Source of the DNA: Plantago major
Taxonomy: Eukaryota > Streptophyta > Magnoliopsida > Lamiales > Plantaginaceae
Length of the DNA stretch: 64,000 nt
Reading direction: 5' to 3'
Assembly: GCA_026545765.1 (NCBI GenBank)
Contig: CM048842.1
Location: 44,339,431 to 44,403,430, forward strand
A program made the translations under genes and the position numbers. Shown piece after piece: positions 35,415 to 46,988 of this stretch. Position 1 is the first letter of the stretch; each line of letters starts with the position of its first letter. The notes below the pieces were generated by a model. It saw only the letters and a program-made list of their open reading frames with translations, made no database searches and was not told where the DNA came from.

Positions 35415-35629
35415 CGTTGTCAATTTTGCTCTGAAGTGATGAAATTGGGGAATTAGGGTTAGGGTTGGTCTTAAGAGGTCGATTTGGGCGGGAATTTTCT
35501 TCACACGAACTCAAATGAACTAATTGTACGAATTAGGCATCACTAGTTCGTCAAATTCGCCATGTCAGCTAATCCTAGGTGTCAAGGACCAAAAACGAAC
35601 ATGCAATGCAGCGTTTTACGCGTTTTAGG

Positions 35630-35710
35630 AATGTATATGCAATTTTGGACTTTCGTAGGACCATATCCGAGCAGGACTGCAAATTAGAGGACCAAAAATG
35701 CAATTCTCCC
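35630..35710 (-). repeat. Right terminal inverted repeat of the MULE
   Basis: The reverse complement matches 26064-26150. It ends CAATTCTCCC at 35701-35710, a terminal stretch for which the left end has no counterpart. The left terminus therefore probably lost about 10 bp. Confidence 0.85.
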
Positions 35711-35875
35711 GACAAATTACTGAAGTCACACAGTAATTACGCACACTAAACATAGAGGGAGATACTTAAAGCTTATAAATAATACGTGAAATCAAGAAAG
35801 CACCATAGCATGTAAGTCATAAACATGAGAAGTGCACAATTCCTAAAGGAATTTTCCTTAAAACCCTTCCAGTTG
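35711..35875 (+). repeat. 165-bp direct repeat, right copy, flanking the MULE
   Basis: Same length and about 96% identical to 25899-26063. It starts at the base after the MULE end and finishes at the same CCCTTCCAGTTG. Confidence 0.9.
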
Positions 35876-36353
35876 AATCCGTAAACGTACCAGCTAACGC
35901 CTTCTACTAAAAAATCAAGCTCTGCTACACCTCAATGGATTCGAACAATACCAAATTAAAGGGAGAGTTAGGGCATGGATTTCTTAGTGCCAAACATAAG
36001 AGAAGAAGAACAATTAACTTACCGATTGGAATGAATGGAAACCTCCAAAGTAAATCCCCTAGAACTTCTGTTGGAGAAAAATCGATTGGAAAGGCTAGCA
36101 AGGACGTGATATAGGCTACCAGAGAAGAAAGTTTCTTTTGTATACATGAGTTTTAATTGGCAGAGTTAATTGAACAGCTAATGAATTTGAGTTAGGTTTT
36201 AAGAATGAATGGACTTAATTAGAAGGTAGAAGACTTGAGCTGAAGCTGAAGAGACAAAATATTAGGTCAACGATCCAACCTTAACGAATTACGTTTTGAC
36301 GCTCGATTCGAGTTAAAACGCTTAAATTCGATTTACGAATTAACGGGCTGTTA
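35876..36353. repeat. LTR-like sequence, right part
   Basis: Continuation of the sequence left of the MULE. It ends ACGGGCTGTTACA at 36353, which on the minus strand is TGTAACAGCCCGT, a typical start of Tekay/Del-type gypsy LTRs. No coding region. A clean TSD could not be paired with the left end. Confidence 0.5.
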
Positions 36354-36364
36354 CATAAGTAGTT

Positions 36365-36880
36365 AAAGTAGAAAATGAAAAATGAAAAGATTAAAACACA
36401 TAAAAAAAAAACATATTTCTTCTTACTCCGAAATTCGAAGTAGAGGTCAAACACCATCTAAGTAGACATAATTAGGACAAATTTATGGTTTCCAATCTTT
36501 TCACTTTTTTATATTTATATTTAATTTTTATCATATTTAGGTGGTGAATTATTATGGATTAGCGCAATTGAACGAAGTAAAGGTGAAGTTTTCCGATTAT
36601 AAATTAAGTTAGACGACGAAATTGTCACCAAAGTATCAAAATGAAAATTTTCGGTGACTTTCATGAGCAAAAGTATTAGTGAGAAACTTATATGATGAAA
36701 TGTGCCAATTATTAAGCATATAGGAACAACATGAGGGTTTTTTTTTTCCTTCTGAATATTGTTATATTTGCATGACATTTATTCAGACCGAAACATTTGG
36801 GAGAGGCTGTCACTTAGAGAGTCGGGATAAACATCACATATTTAATTTAAAAAATCATATGTTTAGATATATGCTTAGAA
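36365..36880. repeat. Non-coding block duplicated at 59125-59620
   Basis: About 500 bp are clearly alignable (roughly 80% by eye) with 59125-59620 in the same orientation. Shared blocks include GACATAATTAGG, GGTGGTGAATTAT/GGCGGTGAATTAT, AGTGAGAAACTTA and TATATTTGCATGA. The other copy lies directly upstream of the second CLE locus. It could be an old local duplication or an unrecognised transposon family. 36881-37072 is AT-rich with no feature. Confidence 0.7.
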
Positions 36881-37077
36881 ATATAGTTAAAGTAAATATA
36901 ATGTAGGTTTATTAAAGACACATGATGTTAATTTGAAGCTAAACAAATGATGTTTATAGTTAAATATGTGATGTTGATTTGGTAGGGGTATGTCCTTTTG
37001 TACTACTCAAATTGTCAAATAACAAATAAAGTCCTTATTTGATAGGGGATAGATTTCATTTTTCCTTAAAAAGGGTT

Positions 37078-38577
37078 TGTAACGCCCCGAATTTAATGTT
37101 TTTTAAAAAAATAAATTCTAATCGGAACGTCAAGCGAAAGACCAACCGAAACATTCTGTAAAACATGTGATGTTACAGACAACCTTTCGTGTCTTAGTTT
37201 CTGTAACAAAATTTTATTACTCAGCTAATAAATCATGATAATTTTCAACATCCTTGTCATGCAAAATAAACTGTAACTAACAGAAAGGACATGAGTTTTC
37301 CGAAAATACAAAAGATGGCAATTTATTTAAATGACAAAATTCCCCAAATCCCAAGTACACTCCTAGTTTGTTGAGTTTAACGGTTGCTCATCCTCTACCA
37401 CAATCTCACCTACAAGGAAGGAAACAAAACAAGCGTGAGAAAAACCTCAATGAGTGTTCAAAGTTTTTTTGTTTTGAAATTCCATTAAATATCAATAATA
37501 AAACTCCAGAACATACAATCCAAAATAAGATCAATAAAATATACTTTCGGGAAACTTTATTTCATGCCGCTCCTTATAACCCCACATTAAATAGGCCTTA
37601 TAGCTCCCTGTTAAGTTCGTCAACCTAACCATTCAGTACCTTGTCATGATCAAGGGCAGAATCCTACGACCCAAGAAATCAGAGAATTAGGCTTCTATCA
37701 CTCGATTTAAAGGGAATGGGCAAAGGAAATCAACAAGTAGTTCGTTAGACACAACTAACCAAACTACAAGCTAATGAACCTTAACCAAATGCGCATCTTT
37801 CTTGAACCGTCAACAAACAAAACAATACAAATTCATATACATATATATACTTTTGAAACAGCGGAAGCATGCAAAAATCTTTTACCATTCGTTTTATGCA
37901 ATAGAGTATGTGTTTTTGAAAAACCATGCATTACATATATATGAATAAGACATTAGATAAACTACCTTCCAGGTTTTGATAGTATACATATAAATAATTT
38001 TGTAGAACACTCACCTTTTCAAGTGTTAGAAAGAGCAAGAACTTAGAAAGTACTTGCAAGATGAACTTGCTATAAACTTTTAAGAAAAGATAGTACTTGA
38101 AGATTTATTTTTTAGCAAAATTTTCAGAATGTTGATGGGGCAAATGAGGGCTGCATATGAGGCTATGTATAGGTGGGAATGAGGGATATGAAACGGTGAA
38201 GAGCCAAGAGTAATTGTCAATTTAAATGCCTTAAAATCACTTAAAAACCATGATAAAACCAATAATAATTGACCCAAAATTAAGAGGGACCTTTCAAGTT
38301 TTTCACCAACATTAAAACCCACTAAGTAATGATAATTAATCAAATTTTTAAGAGTAAAAAACGTTTGGTACAATTTTAGGGTCAAATGTGCATAATTAAA
38401 ATGTGACACACACATAAAATGCAACATCTAAAGCAAATAAATTGAATTCACAATTAAACATGCATTTTTAACAACTAAACCAAGAAATTGGACATGCATA
38501 CGTACTAATTAAATTCACATTTAGACATGCCCAAGTAATATTTAAATTACGCAAGATAAAAAAAATGGGGTGTCACA
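37078..38577 (-). repeat. 3' LTR of the Tekay-type element
   Basis: Edges TGTAACGCCCCG and GGGGTGTCACA in plus orientation. Collinear with the other LTR over 1500 bp with few substitutions and small indels. The purine-rich GGAGGGAAGAG (minus strand) directly inside it at 38578-38590 is the polypurine tract. Confidence 0.95.
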
Positions 38578-38588
38578 CTCTTCCCTCC

Positions 38589-41335
38589 TTAAGAGAATTT
38601 GGTCCCCAAATTCAAACCTTGAAATGTGAACAACTCAGGATATTGTTCCCTCATATCCTCTTCTAGTTCCCATGTGGCCTCCTTATACTTGTGATTCCTC
38701 CAAAGAACTTTAACTTGTCTTATCTGCTTGTTGCGGAGTTGATGTATTTTTTTATCTAAAATTTTGATTGGCTTTTCTACATAGGACAAGTCCCCTTCAA
38801 TAGATATATCATCTGGTGAAATGATATGCGAGGGATCGGGATGGTACTTCTTTAGTTGTGATACATGGAATACGTTGTGAATATTCGTGATAGTTGGTGG
38901 CAAGTGTAGACGGTACGCCACGACACCAACTATATCCACAATCTTGTATGGTCCAAGATATCGAGGGTTCAACTTTCCCCTCTTCCCTACTCTCACCGCC
39001 CCTTTCCTTGGTGACAATTTCAGGAAGACATAATCACCAACTTCGAACTCCAGATCCTTCCTTCGGTTATCCGCGTAGCTCTTTTGTCTACTTTGTGCCG
39101 TCTTCAATCTTTCTTTAATCAACCGCACTTTGTCCAATGTTTCTTGCAACATCTCATTAAGTGACACACCACTCCCTCATGTTGGATGTATTTGGTCATC
39201 CAACTCCCAGTGTAAAGGTGACTTGCACCTCCTCCCATACAAAGCTTCAAAAGGGGCCATCTGGATTGATGCTTGATAACTATTATTATAGGCAAATTCA
39301 ACCAATGGAAGGTGTCTGACCCAACTTCCTCCCTGATCCAGAACACACATCCTCAACAAATCCTCTAAGGTTTGTATGGTCCTCTCAGATTGTCCATCCG
39401 TTTGGGGATGTGCCGCGGTGCTAAAATTTAGTTTTGTACCCAAACCCTCATGAACATGCCTCCATAGTCTCGAAACAAACTTAGGATCTCTATCCAAGAC
39501 AATACAAGTTGGAATGCCATGAAGTCGAACAATCTCATTCTGGTAAATGAGAGCCAACTTCGCCGCGATATAAGATGTCTTGATGGGTATGAAATGTGCA
39601 GATTTGGTCAATCTATCCACAATTACCCAAATACTATCAAAACCCTCCTTTACAAGAGGAAGACCAGTAACAAAATCCATTGTAATCTTCTCCCATTTCC
39701 ATGAAGGTATTTCTAGTGGTTGTAATAACCCTACTGGTTTTTGATGTTCAGCCTTCACTTGCTGACAAGTGAGACAATTTTGAACATACTCGGCTACTTC
39801 TCTCTTCATGTTATTCCACTAATAATGTCCTTTGAGATCATGGTACATATTTGTACCTCCAGGATGCAAAGAATACTTGGATTTGTGTGCTTCATCAAGA
39901 ATTAATCGCTTCAAATCATCATTTGCAGGTACACAAATCCTTCCTTGAAACATCAGAATTCCACCACTCCCAACCAAGTACTTTGAAAACGCAGGGTCCA
40001 TTAATTTTGCTTGATCCTTTGAATCTTGTCATCTAAATTTTGTGCCTCCAAGATCCTCTTCCCAATTTCAGACCTCAAGGTGAGATTTGAAAATAAGGTT
40101 GATATCTCAATTGTGCTGAGATTATATACGTGGACCTTACGACTAAGAGCATCTGCTACTGAGTTCGCTTTTCCTGGATGGTACTGAATCTCACAATCGT
40201 AATCCTCAAGAAGTTCCATCCATCGTCTTTGCCTCATATTCAAATCCTTTTGGGAGAATATGTACTTCAAACTCTTATGATCAGTAAAGACCATAAACTT
40301 CGTACCATAGAGATAGTGTCACCACTTTCCAAGAGCGAAAACAATTGCTGCTAGTTCAAGATCGTGAGTGGGGTAGTTCCGCTCATACGGCTTCAACTTC
40401 CTTGAGGCATAAGCTATGACCTTACTATATTGCATCAACACACAACCCAAACCTTCCTTAGAGGCATCAGTGTAAACTGTGAAATTCTCGTTTCCTTCAG
40501 GAACTGCTAAAATTGGTGTTGAAGTAAGCCTCTTCTTTAATTCCTGAAAGCTCGCTTCACACTTGTCAGTCCACTCAATCTTCGACTTCTTTTGAGTTAA
40601 ACTAGACAAGGGACCTGCTACTACAGAAAATTTCGGGACAAACCTCCTGTAGTAACCAGCTAAACCCAAAAAGCTTCTCACCTCTGTTGATGTTTCAGGC
40701 CTCTTCCAAGACACTACAGCCTCGATTTTGGAAGGGTCCACAACCAGACCTTCACTTGAGATGATATGACCTAAAAATGCAACTTGAGACAACCAAAATT
40801 CACAATTGCTGAATTTCGCAAACAATTGATTGTCGCGTAGGGTTGTAAGCACAATCCTGAGGTGTTGCTCATGCTCTTCCTCAGATCTTGAATAAACCAA
40901 GATGTCATCAATAATGACAACGACAAATTGGTCTAAGTATTGTCTAAAAACCCGGTGCATTAAGTCCATAAATGCAGCCGGTGCATTTGTGAGACCAAAT
41001 GGCATTACTACAAACACATAATGTCCATATCTGGAATTTAGAGAAGTCTTGGGTATATCTTCTTCCTTGACCCTCAACTGATAATACCCTTGACGAAGAT
41101 CCAACTTGGAAAATATCGTTGAGCCTTGCAGCTGGTCAAACAACTCATCAATCCTTGGTAATGGGTATTTGTTCTTAATTGTAACCTGATTTAATCCTCG
41201 ATAGTCTATGCACATTCACAAAGTTCCATCTTTCTTCTTTACGAATAGTACAGGTGAACCCCAAGGTGACGAACTAGGTCTAATAAAACCATGGTCAATC
41301 AACTCTTGGAGTTGAGTTTTAAGCTCCTTAAGTTA
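38589..41335 (-). pseudogene. Tekay pol: RT, RNase H, integrase and chromodomain, with stops
   Basis: RT (41330-40600): [15 protein letters not shown], a TGA at 41216-41218, [38 protein letters not shown] and [10 protein letters not shown] (catalytic Asp pair intact). RNase H (40500-40090): [11 protein letters not shown], a TGA at 40319-40321, [11 protein letters not shown] and DALSRK. Integrase: zinc-binding and core segments 39950-39180 with CLTCQQVKAEH, TMDFVTGLP, LDRDPKFVSRLW and DGQSERTIQT. The end (39167-38589) has the GPYKI segment and a chromodomain-like C-terminus (VEKPIKILDKK..., VLWRNHKYKEATWELEEDM). Stops at 39819-39821 and 39177-39179 and a frameshift near 40005 break it. The chromodomain places it in the chromovirus branch. 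Confidence 0.9.
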
Positions 41336-43075
41336 TACAGGGGACATTCTATATGGTGCTTTAGAAATGGGTGCAGTTCCAGGAGCCAACTCAATGGAAA
41401 ATTCTACTTCGCGCTCGGGAGGAAGGGAATTCAACTTCTCCGGAAAGACGTCTTTGAATTCTCTAACAACCCTAACTTCGCAAAGCTTCTCCTGAGCCTT
41501 ATGCTTATTAATCAGGTAAGCTAAGAAACAAACGCTTCCATTTAAATACAGTTTTCTAGCCTCAGTAGATGACAAAATTGTTTTCTCGTTCGACCTCCGA
41601 TCAGCTTTCCACAAAACTTGTTCACTCCCTGGTTCTCCCAACATTACAGTCTTATATCGACAATCTACACGAGCGTTGTGTCTAGACAACCAATCCATAC
41701 CCAAGATGACTTCCGATATCGGTAAAAGAATCAAGTTCGCAGGAAAGATCCTATCCAATATGGAAACCTCACACTCCTTAACATATTTAGTCGATAAAGC
41801 ACTACCTCCCATAGGTGTACTAACTTCTACCGCATAAGGTAAGTTATCAAGACTAAACTTAAGGGATTCAGCAAACGAGCTAGCAATAAACGAGTATGTT
41901 GCACCAGGATCAAATAAAGCCTTACAAGTGGTTTTAGAAACAAGAATTGTACCTTCCACCACATTTGCAGACTCATCGACCTCATGGGCATCCATAGCAA
42001 ATACCCTTGCAGGAGTTCTTGCTGCACTCTGGCCAGCTCCACTATTTCTAGCTCTTGTCCCAATTCTTGGGTTTTGGTTCTGATTTGGAGCCCTTGGTGC
42101 AGATGCCCGGTTGGTATTAGACGCTGGTGCACCTTGCCGAGTCCTCTTGGAGGGGCAATCACTTATCCCTTGCTGGTTACTGTCACAAATCAAGCAAAGT
42201 CCATTCTTCTTCCAGCACTGGTTTTCATTGTGTTTGTTACCACAAAATCCACGCAATTGATTGACCCCGGCTTGGGGTGCATTGGAAGGGGGCTTTGCAC
42301 TAGGACTGGTTTGCATGGGTTGTTGATAACGAGTTTGCACATTTCGTCCTTGATTTGAACTAGAACCGGGATGAGACCTCTTGTTCTGTTCTTGCTTCAT
42401 GCGCATTTCATAATAACCCTTTTCAACCTCCATGGCTCGCTCCAGTGCATCAGCATAAGTCCTCATCTCGATACCAAACAAGCTGTATTTTATATCTGTC
42501 CCCAAGCCTTTTAGAAACAAGCGGACCTTCTCACGTTCGTCATTGGCATAAAATGGTACATGGCGTAAAAGCCTTGTAAACTCAGTATCATATTGTGCGA
42601 CTATCATGGAACCTTGCTCCAGATTGTTAAATTCATCCCTTCTACCATCCCGAACAATCCTGGGTACATACTTGTCCATGAATTCTTTCTCAAAGTTATC
42701 CCATGTTTTAGGTGTGTTCAATCCATTCCATCTTAACTCAACTGAAGTCCACCAATGGCGGGCAGCTCCTTCAAAAAGGAATTGAGCCAAGTCGACTCTT
42801 TGAGCATCACTATATTGAAGCACACTAAACATATTCTGTATGGACTCAAACCACAACTCAGCCTTTCTAGCATCTGGTTCACCAAGAAACTTCTGAGGTA
42901 AAAAACGAAGGAATCAATCCAGTACTTGGTCAGATGGAGGTGGTGGTGGTGGATTTGCTTGTTGTTGATTATTAGACAAAGTCTGAACCAAATTTGTCAT
43001 GGCTGCCAACATTTGTTGAACTGGATCCGCTTCATTGTTGTTGTTGTTGGAGTTGTTAGCTCTTCTTGGAGGCAT
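41333..43075 (-). pseudogene. Tekay gag and aspartic protease
   Basis: The start is the ATG at 43073-43075 (MPPRRANNSNNNNNE), then an Asn-rich and Pro-rich head. A TGA at 42914-42916 follows LD where this family usually has Arg. The gag capsid core follows (WFESIQNMF, RHWWTSVE, FMDKYVP, LEQGSMIVAQYDTEFTRL). The knuckle CLICDSNQQGISDC keeps its first and last Cys, but its spacing is degenerate. The protease has LFDPGATYSFI in place of DTGA/DSGA and VILGMDWLSRHNARVDC. A TAA at 41333-41335 ends the frame before RT. Confidence 0.9.
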
Positions 43076-43651
43076 TCTAGAAAGGGGGTAAGGAGTAAGC
43101 ATTAATCTAATTTACTCGAGAAGGACCACTTAATTCTAAAGTCCAACAAGAAACGTAAAGCATCTTAAAGGAAAATATACAACAAGCAACTCCAAAGAGA
43201 ATTTGAAGGTGCTGAAACATAAAAATAAACAATTCTAAAATATTCAAAACAGAGAAAACAAACGTTGTTGGAACAACGTCTGAAACGACCTTGAAACATT
43301 AAACGACACGACCAAAGTTGCTGCCTAACTTTCATACATAGACTAACAATTACAAACCAACTTAATAACCATAAGCCAAGTACATGCATATGAGACTACC
43401 ATGAACCAGGATCTTAACTTATTTAAAAGACACAATTTTGAATCATAAGTAACCAAATAGAGCTAACTAGTTGAGGATAACGCCAACGGAAGAGGATAAA
43501 TAAGCCCACGGGGTTTTCAAACTAAATCGAGGGAACTAAGAGAAATCTTCATCATCACAGAACTTCCCACATAGATAGTATCTCCAGGGTTCAGCATTGG
43601 GTCATAAGAATCAAGTTCTCTATCTTTCATATCCTCATCATCACCTTGAAT

Positions 43652-44002
43652 CTATGGATCTTCCTCGGGATCTTCCTCTTCTTCTATGGGATTTGGTGCA
43701 GCCTGGACCGGGACAATGATTGCAACAATGAAAGCATCTTTTTCAGCAATGGTTGCATCCTTTTGTACAATGATTGCCTCATTTTCAACGAGTTTAGCTT
43801 CCAATTCCTTAATCTTAAAATGTTGGTTACCAAGGAACTCAGATTGTTTTATGTTATGAGCCCAATAACTATCTCTCTCAGCGATTAATTTGTTTACTAC
43901 AACATTAGGATAGTCTCCTTTTTCCTCATTAAAGTTGAAGGGATTAAAGCAAGTAGGTGGATTACTGGTACGGAAGATTATAATCCGTTTCTCTCCAGCC
44001 AT
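43652..44002 (-). CDS. Extra ORF between 5' LTR and gag of the Tekay-type element
   Basis: An uninterrupted 116-codon frame begins at an ATG (MAGEKRIIIFRTS) and ends in an acidic tail (IEEEEDPEEDP). Its middle is a probable coiled coil (IKELEAKLVENEAIIV). It lies about 0.5 kb downstream of the primer-binding site and 0.58 kb upstream of the gag start, in the same direction. I recognise no family. It is intact although gag and pol carry many stops. It may be an accessory protein or a chance frame in the leader. Confidence 0.5.
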   Translation of the reverse strand: MAGEKRIIIFRTSNPPTCFNPFNFNEEKGDYPNVVVNKLIAERDSYWAHNIKQSEFLGNQHFKIKELEAKLVENEAIIVQKDATIAEKDAFIVAIIVPVQAAPNPIEEEEDPEEDP

Positions 44003-44497
44003 CTAAAATGAAACAACGTTAAAGTGAAGCATAAGTAAATTAAACAATAAAGTGCCTAAACTTGGAAATTAATCGAACTCATGATTCTAATGCAAAGTGA
44101 CTAAAAAAATAAACATTTTACTAAACTAAGTGACTATATTAATCTAAGTTGTAACATCACATAATTATACACAGGCCACAATTAGACAAAGACAAAAAAA
44201 CAAGCTCAACATTTTACATAATACAATTGAAGTTTAGAATAAGAGAGATAAGCAAGGAAAAAAAATACTAAAAGCATAAATCTAAGTGTTTTGACTTTAA
44301 TGAAACCATGCTCCATAAAAATAAAATTAGAAAGGATTAGAGAAAAAAAAAAGAATCTCAAACGGAAGAAAAACAATTATAATTAAGTATGAGGGTAAGA
44401 AATAGTACTTCGGAAGTGAGCAAGGAATGATCAACCGGCAACCCAACAAACTTCTCACTCATTTTCCCCAAAAGTCCGAAGACCCTATCCTGGTTTA

Positions 44498-44530
44498 GCC
44501 CAAGTATAAAACTTAGGCTCTGATACTACT
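44498..44530 (-). other. Primer-binding site of the Tekay-type element
   Basis: On the minus strand the LTR end is followed by AGTAGTATCAGAGCC, a match to the tRNA-Met type site TGGTATCAGAGC with one change. The bases between this ORF-free leader and 44002 show no other feature. Confidence 0.8.
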
Positions 44531-46030
44531 TGTAACGCCCCGAATTTAATGTTTTTTAAAAAAATAAATTCCAGTCGGAACGTCAAGCGAAAGACCAACA
44601 GAAACATTCTGTAAAACATGTGATGTTACAGACAACCTTTCGTGTCTTAGTTTCTCTAATAAAATTTTATTATTTAGCTAATAAATCATGATAATTTTCA
44701 ACATCCTTGTCATGCAAAATAAACTGTAACTAACAGAAAGGACATGAGTTTTCCGAAAATACAAAAGATGACAATTTATTTAAATGACAAAATTACCCAA
44801 ATCCCAAGTACACTCCTAGTTTGTTGAGTTTGTCGGTTGCTCATCCTCTGCCACAATCTCACCTACAAGGAAGGAAACAAAACCAGCGTGAGAAAAACCT
44901 CAATGAGTGTTCAAAGTTTTTTTGTTTTGAAATTCCATTAAATATCAATAATAAAACTCCAGAACATACAATCCAAAATCAGATCAATAAAATATACTTT
45001 CGGGAAACTTTATTTCATGCCGCTCCTTATAACCCCACATTAAATAGGCCTTATAGCTCCCTGTTAAGTTCGTCAAACTAACCATTCAGTACCTTGTCAT
45101 GATCAAGGGTGGAATCCTACGACCCAAGAAATCAGTGAAGGCTTCTATCACTCGATTTAAAGGGAATGGGCAAAGGAAATCAACAAGTAGTTCGTTAGAC
45201 ACAACTAACCAAACTACAAGCTAATGAACCTTAACCAAATGTGCATCTTTCTTGAACCGTCAACAAACAAAACAATACAAATTCATATACATATATATAC
45301 TTTTGAAACAGCGGAAGCATGCAAAAATCTTTTACCATTCGTTTTATGCAATAGAGTATGTGTTTTTGAAAAACCATGCATTACATATATATGAATAAGA
45401 CATTAGATAAACTACCTTCCAGGTTTTGATAGTATACATATAAATAATTTTGTAGAACACTCACCTTTTCAAGTGTTAGAAAGAGCAAGAACTTAGAAAG
45501 TACTTGCAAGATGAACTTGCTATAAACTTTTAAGAAAAGATAGTACTTGAAGATTTATTTTTTAGCAAAATTTTCAGAATGTTGATGGGGGCAAATGAGG
45601 GCTGCATATGAGGCTATTTATAGGTGGGAATGAGGGAATATGAAATGGTGAAGAGCCAAGAGTAATTGTCAATTTAAATGCCTTAAAATCACTTAAAAAC
45701 CATGATAAAACCAATAATAATTGACCCAAAATTAAGAGGGACCTTTCAAGTTTTTCACCAACATTAAAACCCACTAACTAATGATAATTAATCAGATTTT
45801 TAAGAGTATAAAATGTTTGGTACAATTTTAGGGTCAAATGTACATAATTAAAATGTGACACACACATAAAATGCAACATCTAAAGCAAATAAATTGAATT
45901 CACAATTAAACATGCATTTTTAACAATTAAACCAAGAAATTGGACATGCATACGTACTAATTAAATTCACATTTAGACATGCCCAAGTAATATTAAAATT
46001 ACGCAAGATAAAAAAAAACGGGGTGTCATA
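44531..46030 (-). repeat. 5' LTR of the Tekay-type element
   Basis: 1500 bp, edges TGTAACGCCCCG and GGGGTGTCATA in plus orientation; the terminal CACA of the other LTR reads CATA here. It is collinear with 37078-38577. Confidence 0.95.
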
Positions 46031-46046
46031 GGGTTAGAGAATGTTA

Positions 46047-46303
46047 CTCCCCCCATTTCAGAAAAATTGTTACATTTTACTATTCTGCGGTCAACTGTCT
46101 CCGCGTTTGACCACAATTTCCTCTTAAACGATATTAATAAATAAATTATTAAAATTATATAATGAAAATTTAGTAATTAAATTTTTATTATATGATTTTA
46201 TTAAATTATTTACTATTATCGTTTATGAGTAATTTGTGGTCAAATTCGAAGACAGTTGACCGATGAAAGTCAAAATGTAACACTTTCTCTGAAATGGAGG
46301 GAG
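46047..46303. mobile_element. Stowaway-type MITE (Tc1/mariner family)
   Basis: The 257-bp element begins CTCCCCCCATTTCAGAAA and ends TTTCTCTGAAATGGAGGGAG. The outer ~50 bp on each side are inverted copies (including GGTCAACTGTCT/AGACAGTTGACC). The TSD is TA on both sides (46045-46046 and 46304-46305). The interior is AT-rich and itself palindromic. It starts 10 bp from the Tekay TSD. Confidence 0.95.
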
Positions 46304-46988
46304 TATCTTTTTGGTGTGCATTGTTCAATTTCAATAAACTACAACAACTAGGCCGAGCATTTATCCAGAACCGAACCGAAAACTAAAATATAACTTTTCA
46401 TGGACCAAGAACCAAACCGAAATAGGTTCGGTTTTGTCCGGCCAAAACCGAGTTGAACCGTATTTAAAAAAAGAAGAAAAAGAAAAAATCAAAAGCAATT
46501 TAGTCCCTCACTCCCTCTCCAACCTGCTGATAATTCCAAACATCAAATATCCAAAACACACGAACAACCAAGAAAATCGAAGAGAGGAGGGAGAACTTTT
46601 TGGTGGTGGGCCAGGCGAGCGGTGGAAGCGGTGGGCGAGCGGGAGGCGGGCAGGCGGTGGCGTGTGTGTGGGCGAGCGAGCAGGTATGGTGGTGGCGTGT
46701 GTGCGGTGGGTGGTAATGTGTGGTGGGTCTGGTGTGGTGTGGATTTGAATTTGCCGTGGATTTGGGTGTATGGTGGACTGTGATCCGAGGGTGCCGAGTG
46801 GAAGGGCCGTCCAAAGAGTTGAACAATGAAAATAGATGGCGGGTGCCTGATCGAATTGATCAGGTCATGTAGGAACAAGGTTCAAGTCTACGAAAAGAAA
46901 AGGGAGGATATGAAATATCCATCACTGATCCGTCGGATGGTGGCAAGGTTATAGTGATTTGGGGAAAATGGGGAGGGAGATGGGAGAC

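Larger units (their letters stand above)
26064..35710 (+). mobile_element. Mutator-like element (MULE) with MURA-type transposase and two more genes
   Basis: Terminal inverted repeats of ~80 bp border it: CATTTTTGGTCCTCTAA...GGTCCTACGAAAGTCCAAAATTG at the left, with the reverse complement at 35630-35710. The right end has about 10 extra terminal bases (CAATTCTCCC). Inside are a MURA-type gene (plus), an unknown small gene (plus) and a GRF zinc-finger gene (minus). A CACTA element (31194-33704) and a short LINE (34235-34894) inserted later; without them it is about 6.5 kb. It lies within LTR-like DNA and is flanked by 165-bp direct repeats. Stops in all genes suggest it is now inactive. Confidence 0.9.
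37078..46030 (-). mobile_element. Ty3/gypsy chromovirus (Tekay/Del-type), complete but decayed, minus strand
   Basis: A perfect 5-bp TSD, GGGTT, is at 37073-37077 and 46031-46035. Both LTRs are 1500 bp (37078-38577 and 44531-46030) and nearly identical. The primer-binding site lies next to the right LTR and the polypurine tract next to the left one. On the minus strand the order is extra ORF, gag, protease, RT, RNase H, integrase, chromodomain. Gag and pol are interrupted by at least six stops and one frameshift, although the LTRs look young. The copy cannot encode its own proteins. Confidence 0.95.

Noticed and set aside
24193-36353. Definite solo-LTR boundaries for the sequence around the MULE
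   Set aside because: The right edge looks like an LTR start, but no matching TSD or certain left edge could be found, so only an LTR-like call is made.
46500-46878. Pro/His-rich minus-strand ORFs over 100 codons
   Set aside because: They translate G-rich low-complexity DNA inside a hAT-like element and have no recognisable domain.
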